Positions 1 to 7,530 of a stretch of DNA of 34,633 bases are shown here, one piece after another. The notes beneath the pieces are model-generated. The model saw only the letters and a list, made by a program, of their open reading frames with translations. It searched no databases and had not been told where the DNA came from. A program made the position numbers and the translations under genes. Each line of letters begins with the position of its first letter. Within the stretch, counting starts at the first letter, position 1. This stretch comes from a bacterium (GTDB taxonomy: Bacteria > Verrucomicrobiota > Verrucomicrobiia > Limisphaerales > J093): NCBI GenBank assembly GCA_021780105.1, contig JAJXZJ010000037.1:1-34633 (forward strand), given 5' to 3'.

Positions 1-66
1 CGGGTGCGGTTCCACAGCGCCCTCGGCTACCAATCTCCTGTGGACTTTGAAACCCATCTGAACTAA
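1..66 (+). CDS. IS3-family transposase OrfB, C-terminal end (partial)
   Basis: The first frame reads RVRFHSALGYQSPVDFETHLN and stops at 64-66. This is the hallmark C-terminus of IS3-family OrfB transposases (R-x-H-S-A-L-G-Y-x-S-P-x-x-F-E), which sits after the last catalytic residue of the DDE integrase core. Only 21 residues are present and the gene continues beyond the left edge. The motif is specific enough for the family but not for the subgroup. Confidence 0.85.
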   Translation, partial: RVRFHSALGYQSPVDFETHLN

Positions 67-106
67 AACTAAACCCATGCCTCATGTGTCACCCCAACAC
101 TGTCCA
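1..106 (+). mobile_element. Right end of an IS3-family insertion sequence
   Basis: The window opens inside an insertion sequence. It contains the last 21 codons of an IS3-type OrfB transposase, then about 40 non-coding bases ending in CACTGTCCA. Read from the minus strand, the tip is TGGACAGTGTTGGGG, which fits the TG...CA ends and IS2-like tips of IS3 elements. The junction with cas9-derived sequence is placed at about 106/107, because the Cas9-like reading loses its resemblance there. The left end and any target duplication are outside the window, so the boundary is an inference. Confidence 0.7.
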
Positions 107-768
107 CCAAATCGAGGCAAGGCCACCCTTCCTTTACCGAACTCCTTTCCAACAAACCTGCCCGTGAGCGCTGCGGGAGGATTTAGTGGGTCGGTTATCC
201 CGGCTGCGGCGCAACAGGTCTCGGCCATCGTCTTCTTGTTGTTGTGAAAAGCCATCAACGCCCTTGCTGCCGCAACTTTCCGTGTATCCTCATCGGAATC
301 TCCATTGTGACGTGCCCACGGGACGTAATAGCCGCGATTGTGTGCATACCAGCGCAAGACATCCCAAAGCTGTGCGGGCGTCAGCAAATATTTACCCCTT
401 TCTGATTCAGGCAAACGCGATGAAGCAATGACACGCGCAGCGAGAAACCACGGATGCGTTTTGAAATCCCGCGTTTGAGCGTGGTTCGGCGCACGCACTG
501 ACTGGTTTGGAAAGACGCTGATTTTCTCAGCGGGCACGAGATTGAGGTGAACAAACAATTTGGCAATTTGCGCGATGCAAAGTTTGCGCGAGCGAATGGA
601 TCGGCGCAGATGGCACAACTGCCTGCGTTTGCTGGCGAGACAATCGTCAGTCGGATAATCAACGTCGCCCGTTGCCAGAAGTGTCGGATCAAGATACGGA
701 TCGGTTTTCCAAACAGACCATCCGGTTGAACTGATTCCTTCGTCGTAGCTGATTAAAAGGTCGCCCAT
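82..768 (-). pseudogene. cas9: Cas9 (type II-C-like) N-terminal fragment, cut by an IS3-family element
   Basis: The 228-codon frame carries the start of a Cas9 nuclease. Residues 6-20 are a RuvC-I motif (ISYDEGISSTGWSVW), with the catalytic Asp probably D9. Residues 47-62 are an arginine-rich bridge helix (SKRRQ..LRRSIRSRK). Residues 132-147 (PAQLWDVLRWYAHNRG), followed by EDTRKVAAARALM and TMAET, read like the recognition lobe of Akkermansia-type II-C Cas9, as recalled from that family. Cas9 similarity stops at about residue 220 (ALPRF); the last codons are IS sequence. HNH, RuvC-II/III and the PAM-interacting domain, about 80% of a normal ~1,050-1,100-aa protein, are missing, so no nuclease can be made. 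The reading frame up to the IS is open, so the insertion may be recent. No cas1, cas2 or repeat array is visible. The start has no clear Shine-Dalgarno sequence. Confidence 0.85.
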
Positions 769-778
769 AATTTTTCTA

Positions 779-806
779 TTGCGGGTAATGGTGATTTCTG
801 TAATTC
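779..806 (+). promoter_or_regulatory. Weak candidate promoter for the structured RNA
   Basis: TTGCGG (779-784) and TAATTC (801-806) are separated by 16 bases and would start transcription near 812, at the first base of the long hairpin. Both boxes match the consensus only partly, and the phylum's promoters are poorly known. The cas9 promoter must overlap this same 42-base gap on the other strand. Confidence 0.2.
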
Positions 807-810
807 ATTT

Positions 811-954
811 TTTCGGAATCAAGGACTGGCAGGAATGCCAGTATCCGAAAGTTAAATAACGCAGCCCGGCTTCTGGAGCTCATGCGACTACGTCCGGTGC
901 AAAAAGCGTTTCTTTAGACCGACCGGCCAGTTCCCTGCTGGCCGGTCTTCTTTT
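811..954 (+). ncRNA. Candidate tracrRNA or natural single-guide-like RNA, divergent from cas9
   Basis: This is a structured region between the cas9 start and a strong terminator. The first hairpin has a lower stem TTTCGGA (811-817) paired with TCCGAAA (844-850), an asymmetric 8/2-nt internal loop, and an upper stem CTGGCA/TGCCAG (826-831/836-841) closed by a GGAA tetraloop. This layout resembles a repeat:anti-repeat duplex joined by a tetraloop. AGTTAAATAAC follows, recalling the linker after the anti-repeat in known tracrRNAs. A second hairpin lies at 860-886 (CGCA/TGCG plus GC and CCGG/CTGG pairs), and the terminator is at 921-954. Size and place next to cas9 suit a tracrRNA, and the 5' half could mimic a repeat, as in long-form tracrRNA. 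No CRISPR array is available to confirm an anti-repeat, so an unrelated small RNA remains possible. Confidence 0.5.
921..954 (+). terminator. Rho-independent terminator of the structured RNA
   Basis: GACCGGCCAG (921-930) and CTGGCCGGTC (938-947) form a perfect 10-bp GC-rich stem with a 7-nt loop, followed directly by TTCTTTT. This is a textbook intrinsic terminator on the plus strand and gives the RNA candidate a defined 3' end. Confidence 0.85.
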
Positions 955-1293
955 GGCCGGTGAATTCGCTGCCGAGCTAAGTCTGGTCCGCATAAATACA
1001 ATCCCTTCTTACAAAGTATCCATTCAATCCCTGGAGCAGGCGGGAGGATACCGCGGGTGCCTGCAAGGGGAAGAACAAACTTGGCCGCCTTGTGCCCGGC
1101 ACCGAATTTCGAGGCTTCGGGAAACGGGGCAACCAGGCGTGGCAGTGGCGGTTTTACTGGGGTTTGCCGTTGGCGTCCGCGAGATCAACGTCAGGGAATC
1201 CAGAAAAAATCAAGGCTGGGCAACCCGCCGTTTTTCTTGACGCTTGATTGCCAATCCAATTAAATCTCAGTGCAAAGAAAGCAAACCTCATTT
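955..1293 (+). other. Intergenic stretch without a convincing gene
   Basis: The short open frames here (for example 953-1240 and 1057-1263) have no recognisable motif, no ribosome binding site and mixed composition. No direct repeats with spacer-like intervals are visible, so this is not the missing CRISPR array. A start-less frame from about 994 to 1240 is open but matches nothing I know. I see no tRNA or other RNA gene. Confidence 0.5.
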
Positions 1294-1776
1294 ATGCCAT
1301 ACAGAAACATCTCGGCGCAGCTTTCCGCTGCGGACATTCAGGCCATTAAGGACGCCCTTGCCACCATCGAAGCGAAACTCCCCTTCCTGATCAGTCTTCC
1401 GCCGGCCGAACGGCTGACGATCCTGAAAACGGGTCCGGGCAGCCTGGCCTTTGTCCAAAACAGCCTGCAGGCGGCCAAGAACAATCCGGGTGTGTTGCCG
1501 CCGGTTTTCCGGGTGGACGAGTTCGAGAAGGACGTGAACCTGTTCAGCGCGTTGACCGAACTGGGAACGGTGGTAATGCAGTTGGCCGCGAAGATTGACG
1601 ACACCCGGATGGAAGTCGGCGGGGAGGCGATGCGCCAGGCGGTGGACGTTTACAATTACGTGAAGGCGGCCGCCGCCAGCACGCCCGGTCTCAAGCCGGT
1701 GGCGGACCAGTTGGCCGAGCGTTTCCAGAAAAGCAAACAACCACCCGCACCCGCCACCACCCCGCCGGGCCAATAG
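1294..1776 (+). CDS. Conserved small helical protein of unknown function
   Basis: This 160-residue protein starts MPYRNISAQLSAADIQAIKDAL. It appears almost entirely alpha-helical, with a Pro/Ala-rich tail. There is no signal peptide, membrane segment or cysteine. The pattern (LSAADIQAI..AL..IEAKLPFL, then LPPAERLTILK) resembles small proteins I associate with Verrucomicrobiota and Acidobacteriota genomes, but I cannot name a family or function. A GTG at 1270 would add eight residues; the ATG at 1294 is preferred because the conserved-looking part begins there. It stands alone, with a hairpin over its stop codon. Confidence 0.75.
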   Translation: MPYRNISAQLSAADIQAIKDALATIEAKLPFLISLPPAERLTILKTGPGSLAFVQNSLQAAKNNPGVLPPVFRVDEFEKDVNLFSALTELGTVVMQLAAKIDDTRMEVGGEAMRQAVDVYNYVKAAAASTPGLKPVADQLAERFQKSKQPPAPATTPPGQ

Positions 1777-1787
1777 CCGGCGGGGTG
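1758..1787 (+). terminator. GC-rich hairpin over the stop codon
   Basis: CACCCCGCCGG (1758-1768) and CCGGCGGGGTG (1777-1787) form a perfect 11-bp stem whose 8-nt loop contains the TAG stop. No T-run follows, so it may be a T-less terminator or an mRNA-stabilising hairpin for the gene ending at 1776. Confidence 0.4.
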
Positions 1788-1931
1788 AAGTCAATCAGCG
1801 GCTGGATCACCTGTTATTTTCGGAGCGGGCCTTCTCGTTTTGCCACGTGTTGGGGTTTCGAGGCCGTGTTGAGTGTCAAAATGTCGCATGAGCCTGCAAA
1901 CTGCTGACTACGTTTAGGTTGACTTGTTTTA

Positions 1932-2145
1932 AGTTGAGGTTTGGAGGGTCAACCTTGAGGTCGGGAACCTCAACCTTGCGGGTTGAAGGCTCAGCAGTGA
2001 GGTTCCCAAGGCTCAACGGTGAGATTCGGAAGGTCACAATTGCGGCTCCCCCACCGCAACGCTGAGGTTCCAGCGCTTCATGGCCGGGCTTCCAGACTTC
2101 AACGATGACTCCGGCAACCTCAACGCCGAGGGGATGAACCTCGCT
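1932..2145. repeat. Array of ten degenerate 21-22 bp palindromic repeats
   Basis: Ten consecutive units begin at 1932, 1954, 1975, 1996, 2018, 2040, 2061, 2083, 2104 and 2125. The approximate consensus is nnTGAGGTTCnnnAAnCTCAAC. Most units are imperfect palindromes; the clearest is 1955-1973 (TTGAGGTcgggAACCTCAA). Period and dyad are kept while the bases drift, including compensated-looking units such as 2040-2060 (TTGCGG...CCGCAA). The array fills most of the gene-free gap 1777-2193; weaker related words may extend it left to about 1912, and 1788-1911 shows nothing else. Function is unknown: a stack of protein-binding sites, mRNA hairpins or a mobile repeat family are all possible. Confidence 0.7.
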
Positions 2146-2193
2146 GATCGTTCACCTGGGGCGCGGCTGCAGGACGGACCCGCGATGCGGAGG

Positions 2194-3090
2194 TTATTTC
2201 GCCGGCAGGCCGCGCAGGCAGGTGTCGAACCAGTCGGCGAGCGAGGGAATGTCCTTGAGGATGTCGGGCCAGCCGTGCTGGCCGCCGTGTTTGACAATCA
2301 GCCTGGCGGTGACGCCCATCGCTTTCGCCTTCGCCACAAAGCTCTCGGCCTGCTGGATCGGCACCAGCGTGTCCGCATCGCCATGGATGATGAGGCAGGG
2401 CGGCGTGTTCGATGTGAGGTGATAAATGGGTGAAATCTCGCGTCCCAGCGCCTGCCGGCCTTCGGGCGTGTCCGAACGCGGGCCGAACGCGGGCTTGAAA
2501 TCTTTCAAAACACCCACGCCCACGGCGTCCTCGCCGGGCTTGCCGTAGTTGAGAAAATCCGTGGGTGGAAAGAAGCACGCGGCGGCGGCAACGGCGCTGC
2601 TTTCGCGGTCCACGGGATCCTTGGCGTGGGGTTTGCCCGGCCTGCCGGTGGTGGCCATCATGAGCGAGAGGTGCCCGCCCGCGCTGGCGCCGGTGATGCC
2701 CAGCTTGTCCGGGTTCACGCCGTAGTTGGCGGCATTGTGCCGGATGAACCGCACGGCGCGGTTCACGTCGCCGAGAATCTCGGTCACGACGAATTTGGGC
2801 TGCGAACCGTGAACCACGGCGAAGACCGTGTAGCCGCGCCCCAGAAACGGTTCGTAAAAGGCCGGCGTGATGGCGTCGTGACTGGAAAACCAGCCGCCAC
2901 TGACCATGAAGATGACGCCGTAGCCGTTCGGTTGTTTCGGCTGGAAAACGTCCATCGTCAGCGCGACGCCATCCTTGCGGCCATAAATCACATCCTCGGT
3001 GCGGGTGAAATCGGCGGCCGAAGCCGGGCAGGCGGTGATCAGCGCGCCCGCCAGGAGCAGGCCGCTGAGGAGGAAATGGCGTCGGTTCAT
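2194..3090 (-). CDS. Exported alpha/beta hydrolase (esterase/lipase-like)
   Basis: This is a 298-residue serine hydrolase of the alpha/beta-fold esterase type often found beside carbohydrate-degrading enzymes. MNRRHFLLSGLLLAGALITACPASA is an export signal with a twin-arginine-like RRHFL. The oxyanion region is FMVSGGWF (HGG-like), the nucleophile motif is GASAGG, the acid lies in HGDADTLVP and the catalytic His in HGGQHGW. The longer frame from 3219 adds 43 low-complexity residues before the signal, so the ATG at 3090 is chosen. The substrate is unknown; acetyl or feruloyl esters on plant or algal polysaccharide are an inference from the GH genes next door. It lies 89 bases downstream of the GH38-like gene on the same strand and may be cotranscribed. 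Confidence 0.85.
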   Translation of the reverse strand: MNRRHFLLSGLLLAGALITACPASAADFTRTEDVIYGRKDGVALTMDVFQPKQPNGYGVIFMVSGGWFSSHDAITPAFYEPFLGRGYTVFAVVHGSQPKFVVTEILGDVNRAVRFIRHNAANYGVNPDKLGITGASAGGHLSLMMATTGRPGKPHAKDPVDRESSAVAAAACFFPPTDFLNYGKPGEDAVGVGVLKDFKPAFGPRSDTPEGRQALGREISPIYHLTSNTPPCLIIHGDADTLVPIQQAESFVAKAKAMGVTARLIVKHGGQHGWPDILKDIPSLADWFDTCLRGLPAK

Positions 3091-3179
3091 GATTGGGTAT
3101 GGAAATATGTTGGGCGCAGCGTAGCGGGGCGGGGCGGGGCCGTCCAGCCGCGAGGCATCAGCAAAATACACGGCGCGGC

Positions 3180-5714
3180 TTACGGTGTCGGCGCAAATTT
3201 CACCGTGCGAATCTGCCACGGTTGAAACGCCAGCGGGCCGGTCACGGTGCCGTTACCTTGGCCGAGCAGGTTCACCGGGACCAGGTGCGCCGCACCCCGC
3301 GTCAGGCGAACGGCCGTTTCGCCCGGCTCGCCGGCGGCTTCGTAGAGTCGCGCCAGCACCGCGCCGTGTTCCGGGTAAAGCGCCGAAAGCAGGATGTGAT
3401 CCGAGCCGGCTTCAATCAGCGTTCGTTCGTCCCGCCACGGGCCGTTGCCGGGTGAACTCGAACGCGTCGCGAACGGGAAGTTGTAGGCCAGCGCCTGCCG
3501 GTGGAGATCGGCCTGACGCCAGTCGCCGCGGAATGGCAACAACGCGAACTCATAGGTGAAATCGCCATTCAACATCCGCGTGCCCCAGATGTAGAACATC
3601 GCATAGGCGAGCGGCACCGCGAAGCCGCCGTCGGCCTCGCGCACCGCGCCCATCGTGCCACGGTTGAACACGGCCGCGCCCACGCGGCGGTCGCTCACCG
3701 CCGTCCAGTAAATGCCCTCGACGTAGCGGTTGGTGGTTTCGGCGATGGCGAAGGGCAGGTCGCGCACGCCGGTGACCGGGCCGTTCATGGCGGGGAACAG
3801 TTTGAAACGGAGTTTCTGCTCGTGGACGAAAGGGGAAACGCCGTCACGCGGGTCGTTGCTGACGCGGCCAATTCGCTGCCCCGAAAAATGGAATTTCACC
3901 CGGCAGTCAATCCGCGGCGTGTCCGCGCAAAACTTCATCTCGAACGTGTAAGGAATGCTGCCAATAAGGCCGTCCTCGCGTGCGACCACCCACGGCGCGG
4001 CGTCGCCCGCCGGCTCCAGCCGCCAGCGGCCTTGTGACTCGACCGCCTCGCCGTCAATCCGCCCGGCGAAAAACGCGCTGCGCTGGTTCGTCTGGAACAG
4101 CGCCGTGCCGTCGGCGCGGTCGGTCAGTTCCGCCACGCCGCCGCGGGGATCGAACCGCACGTCCACAAACGGCGTGCGAAGGCGCAGGCTGGCCGGGTTG
4201 GTTTCCACGCGCGGCAGGTTCACGGGCGCGGCGGTATTCGTTGGCACGAGTGAATACGCCGCCAGACCGAGGCCGGGCAGGTCGGCCGGAAACCCGACGC
4301 GCGCGGTCATCAAACTGCCGTCGCCGTAGCGCTCCGCCGCGAGCAAAACCGAGGGAACGACCGTGTCGCCGCGCTTGACGATGATGGTTTTCGCCGCGCC
4401 TTTACCGGTGAAGGCGAACGGCGCTTCGAGCCATTCCGTGCGTCGCCACGAGAGCGGATTGAAGGCGGTGATCTGCCCGGCGCCTTCCGCGGTGAATTGG
4501 CTGCCGAGGAACGCCAGCGCGCGGTCGCGTACTTGAGACGACGCGGCGAGCGAGTTGCTCAGAAACCGACGCGCATCCGGCAGCAAGCCGCAAATCTGGA
4601 TGTCGTGATGCTGGCCGACGAGGAGGTTCTTCCAGGCGGTGCGGAGTTCGTCTTCCTGCCCCGCGCCGCCGGACAGCAGGGACAGCGCGGCCAACCGCTC
4701 AGCCACGAGCACGCTGACTTCTGCCTGCCGGCTGCGGTCCCAGATTTCGTTGCCGGCGTAGCCCCAGGGCATCCGCACCGTGAAGTCGTCCGGCCGCGTC
4801 CGGAATTCGGCTTCCGGCTTGGGGAAGCGCGCGAGCAATTCATCGAGCAGAATCCAGCGGTAACCGGGTTTGCCTTCGAGCTGCTTGACCAGTTCCTCGC
4901 GCCGCAGCCCGGCGTCGTCGGCGCGCGAGGCCAGCAGCGGATGGATGTGCGCGAACTGCCGGCGAAAGTCGTCCGGCGAAGCCTTCGCGTCCGCGCTCGG
5001 ATAGCGCGTGAGAAACCAGTTGTCCACGGTGGTGCGGCCGAATGCCGCGCCTTCGCCCGGATACGTGGGCACCGCCGGCAACCGCGAGCCGTCGAACCCC
5101 ACCCACCAGCCGATCGGCGCATCGAAGGTGGGATTGTAGCCATACATCATGAAATGCGTCCGCATGATGGCGCCCTGGAAACCGCAGCCAACGAGCAGTT
5201 GCGGGATCTGGCTGTGCATGGCGTGCTCGCTCATCAGATAGATCACCGGCGTGTAGCCGAAATGTTCCTGGTCCGCGCGCACGCCATAGACAAGCTGGCG
5301 GACGTTCGACTCCTCGTTGAGAAAGCTCATCAGCGGCTGGCCGTAGGTGCAGGTGCCGATGCCGAAACGGCCGGCATAACGCTTCAAATCCTGCTGCAAT
5401 TCCGCGAGAAGTTTCGGATCGCGCTTGGCCAGCGCGTCGTAAAGGTAGGCCTCGTTGTCCAGCCCGATCTTGAAACTCGGATAGCGGTCCAGCCACGACA
5501 TGGCATTGCGCAGGCGCTCGGCGAATTGATCGGTGCCCCAGAGAATCAGACCGCCGTGATCGTAGGTCAGCAAATAAAGCGGTTCATTCGTGGCGGCTTC
5601 CGGTTCAGCGGCCAAACCGCGCAAGCCGGCGGCCAGAAACATTGCGGTCAACACCAATGCCGATAGCCGGCACGCGGCCAGCCGGCCTCCTCGTTTCAAA
5701 CCCAGGAAATGCAC
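3180..5714 (-). CDS. GH38-like alpha-mannosidase-family protein with altered active site
   Basis: This 844-residue exported protein has the layout of glycoside hydrolase family 38: an N-terminal catalytic-like domain, a helical middle domain (with GQHHDIQICG at about 367-376) and a C-terminal beta domain. Recognisable GH38 wording includes W-L-D-R-Y-P-S-F-K, NEESNVRQLVYG and HSQIPQLL. The canonical H-x-D zinc motif is replaced by TYDHGG (about 50-55). The usual W-x-P-D-x-F-G nucleophile motif reads YLMSEHAMH, with Ser162 in the Asp position and Glu163 beside it. HHD at 369-371 is kept. Either the chemistry differs or my alignment is shifted. The GTG start at 5714 gives a clean signal peptide (KRGGR, hydrophobic core, GLAA); ATG 5645 is an alternative. 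It is divergent from the GH9 gene. Confidence 0.75.
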   Translation of the reverse strand: MHFLGLKRGGRLAACRLSALVLTAMFLAAGLRGLAAEPEAATNEPLYLLTYDHGGLILWGTDQFAERLRNAMSWLDRYPSFKIGLDNEAYLYDALAKRDPKLLAELQQDLKRYAGRFGIGTCTYGQPLMSFLNEESNVRQLVYGVRADQEHFGYTPVIYLMSEHAMHSQIPQLLVGCGFQGAIMRTHFMMYGYNPTFDAPIGWWVGFDGSRLPAVPTYPGEGAAFGRTTVDNWFLTRYPSADAKASPDDFRRQFAHIHPLLASRADDAGLRREELVKQLEGKPGYRWILLDELLARFPKPEAEFRTRPDDFTVRMPWGYAGNEIWDRSRQAEVSVLVAERLAALSLLSGGAGQEDELRTAWKNLLVGQHHDIQICGLLPDARRFLSNSLAASSQVRDRALAFLGSQFTAEGAGQITAFNPLSWRRTEWLEAPFAFTGKGAAKTIIVKRGDTVVPSVLLAAERYGDGSLMTARVGFPADLPGLGLAAYSLVPTNTAAPVNLPRVETNPASLRLRTPFVDVRFDPRGGVAELTDRADGTALFQTNQRSAFFAGRIDGEAVESQGRWRLEPAGDAAPWVVAREDGLIGSIPYTFEMKFCADTPRIDCRVKFHFSGQRIGRVSNDPRDGVSPFVHEQKLRFKLFPAMNGPVTGVRDLPFAIAETTNRYVEGIYWTAVSDRRVGAAVFNRGTMGAVREADGGFAVPLAYAMFYIWGTRMLNGDFTYEFALLPFRGDWRQADLHRQALAYNFPFATRSSSPGNGPWRDERTLIEAGSDHILLSALYPEHGAVLARLYEAAGEPGETAVRLTRGAAHLVPVNLLGQGNGTVTGPLAFQPWQIRTVKFAPTP

Positions 5715-5720
5715 GGCGGC

Positions 5721-5726
5721 ATTATA
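5721..5726 (-). promoter_or_regulatory. TATAAT -10-like box close to the GH38-like start
   Basis: On the minus strand a perfect TATAAT lies 6 bases upstream of the proposed GTG start at 5714. A transcript from it would begin at or next to the start codon, giving a leaderless message. No good -35 box is seen at 16-18 bases, so it could be chance. Confidence 0.3.
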
Positions 5727-5816
5727 CGCCGGCGACCGGCAGCGTCCCGCCCAAAGTGCGGCCGGCGGCCGGAACGCGGCTTGCAGGGTTGCGCCAAAGC
5801 TGCTAAGCCGGCCGTC

Positions 5817-7481
5817 ATGCATCCGACATGTTCGCGGGCTGTGATCGTTCTTTCGCTGGCGCTGAGTTTATGGGCCAATTCGCTGCGGGCGGAGGAGGCC
5901 GCGCCGTTGATCCGGCTCGACACGGTGGGCTATCTGCCGGCCGCACCGAAGCAGGCTTCCATCGCCGCGCCCTGCACGAATTTCGTCGTCGTGCGCGTGG
6001 CCGACGGCAGTCAATGCCTGACCGGTGCAGTCACCGGTCCCGTGTTGAACCAGGACAGTGGCGAACAACTTTACGTCGCCGACTTTTCCGCGCTGCGACA
6101 GCCGGGCGACTATCGTTTGCGCGTGCCGGGCGTGGGCGATTCGCCGTCGTTTCACGTAGCCGCGGAGGTTTACCGGCAGCCGTTTTATCTCGTCACGCGC
6201 GGCATGTTCCTCTGGCGCTGCGGCACCGCGGTGTCCGCCACGAACCACGGCCGGACGTTCGCGCACGCGGCCTGTCACACGAACGACGCGTGGCTGGACC
6301 TCGTGGGCGGCGGGCACGAGCGCAAGGACAGCACCAAAGGCTGGCACGACGCCGGCGATTACAACAAATACGTTGTCAACGCGGGCATCACCGTCGGCTC
6401 CATGCTCCGCGCGTGGGAGGACTTTGGCCCGGCAATCCGGCGCGTGAAGCTCGACCTGCCGGAGTCGGGCGGCCCGCTGCCGGATTTTCTGGCGGAAATC
6501 AAATGGGAAACCGACTGGCTGCTCACCATGCAGTTCTCCGACGGATCGGTTTCCCACAAGGTTTCCACGAAACGGTTCGGCGGTTTCATCCTGCCGGAGC
6601 GGGAACACGAAGATCGCTACTTCGCACCGTGGAGCAGCGCGGCAACGGCGGACTTCGTTGCCATGATGGCCGAGACCGCGCGGGATTTCCGGCCTTACGA
6701 CGCCGCTTACGCGGACCGCTGCCTGGCCGCGGCGCGGAAGAGTTACGCGTTCCTGCGGGCCAATCCGGCGAACCACAACGCCGATCTGCGCGAGTTCAGC
6801 ACCGGCGCCTACGGCACGCGGGACGCCGACGACCGTCTCTGGGCCGCGGCGGAACTGTGGGAAACCACCGGCGACGCCGACGTATTGCGCGATCTGGAAA
6901 CCCGGCTGCGGGCGATCAACGTCAGCGTCCTTCAGGATTTCGACTGGAGTGAAGTCAGCAACCTCGGCGTGTTCACCTACTTGCTCTCGGAGCGCGCCGG
7001 GCGCGACGAAGCGCTGGTCGCCCAGGGCCGAACCAATCTGCTGGCGACCGCGGACAAAATCGTGCAGGTCGGCAAGGAACACGGCTATGGCCGGCCGTTG
7101 GGTTCGCGCTATTACTGGGGTTGCAACGGCAGCGTCGCCCGGCAGGCGCTGATTTTGCACGCGGCTTTCCGGATTTCACCCAAGCTCGAATACCGCGACA
7201 CGATGCTCGCCGCGCTGAATCACCTGTTCGGACGGAATTGCCACGGCCGGTCCTACGTCACCGGCCTCGGATTCCGCCCGCCGCTCCACCCGCACGATCG
7301 TCGCTCCGGCGGCGACAACGTGGACGAGCCCTGGCCGGGCTACCTTGTCGGCGGACCGCATCCAGGGCCGGCTGACTGGCACGACGAACAGGCGGATTAC
7401 CGCACGAACGAAATTGCCATCAACTGGAACAGCGCGTTGATCTACGCGCTCGCAGCGGTGCTGGACGCCAGCGCGCAATGA
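5817..7481 (+). CDS. Secreted glycoside hydrolase family 9 (endoglucanase-like)
   Basis: This 554-residue protein has a signal peptide (residues 1-25, ending NSLRA). An N-terminal Ig-like domain of the CelD_N type follows (about 30-115, with RLDTVGYLPAAPKQA and PGDYRLRV), then an (alpha/alpha)6 GH9 domain. The GWHDAGDYNKY motif (175-185) holds Asp178 and Asp181, the catalytic base and its partner in GH9. HPHDRRS near 485 is the conserved His loop, and Glu532 in DYRTNEIAIN is the general acid. All catalytic residues are present. The family cleaves beta-1,4-glucans, with some members acting on other beta-glucans or as exo-glucosaminidases; the exact substrate cannot be read. ATG 5817 is preferred over the frame start at 5709 because it begins the signal peptide. 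Confidence 0.9.
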   Translation: MHPTCSRAVIVLSLALSLWANSLRAEEAAPLIRLDTVGYLPAAPKQASIAAPCTNFVVVRVADGSQCLTGAVTGPVLNQDSGEQLYVADFSALRQPGDYRLRVPGVGDSPSFHVAAEVYRQPFYLVTRGMFLWRCGTAVSATNHGRTFAHAACHTNDAWLDLVGGGHERKDSTKGWHDAGDYNKYVVNAGITVGSMLRAWEDFGPAIRRVKLDLPESGGPLPDFLAEIKWETDWLLTMQFSDGSVSHKVSTKRFGGFILPEREHEDRYFAPWSSAATADFVAMMAETARDFRPYDAAYADRCLAAARKSYAFLRANPANHNADLREFSTGAYGTRDADDRLWAAAELWETTGDADVLRDLETRLRAINVSVLQDFDWSEVSNLGVFTYLLSERAGRDEALVAQGRTNLLATADKIVQVGKEHGYGRPLGSRYYWGCNGSVARQALILHAAFRISPKLEYRDTMLAALNHLFGRNCHGRSYVTGLGFRPPLHPHDRRSGGDNVDEPWPGYLVGGPHPGPADWHDEQADYRTNEIAINWNSALIYALAAVLDASAQ

Positions 7482-7530
7482 GGTGGAAACCGCGCGCAGC
7501 CGGACTCATTTCTGCCGCGCCGGCTCCGGT

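Noticed and set aside
953..1263. Short plus-strand frames after the terminator
   Set aside because: They have no motif, no ribosome binding site and no coupling to a neighbour. The first begins inside the terminator T-run.
955..1293. Possible CRISPR array near the cas9 relic
   Set aside because: No direct repeat of 20 or more bases with regular spacing is visible here or elsewhere in the window.
1932..2145. Reading the palindromic array as a CRISPR array
   Set aside because: The units abut without spacers and are only 21-22 bp, so it is a tandem palindromic repeat rather than repeat-spacer units.
4497..5666. A 389-codon plus-strand frame
   Set aside because: It is antisense to the GH38-like gene and has no recognisable domain.
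5868..7160. A 430-codon minus-strand frame
   Set aside because: It is antisense to the GH9 gene, whose catalytic motifs are complete on the plus strand.
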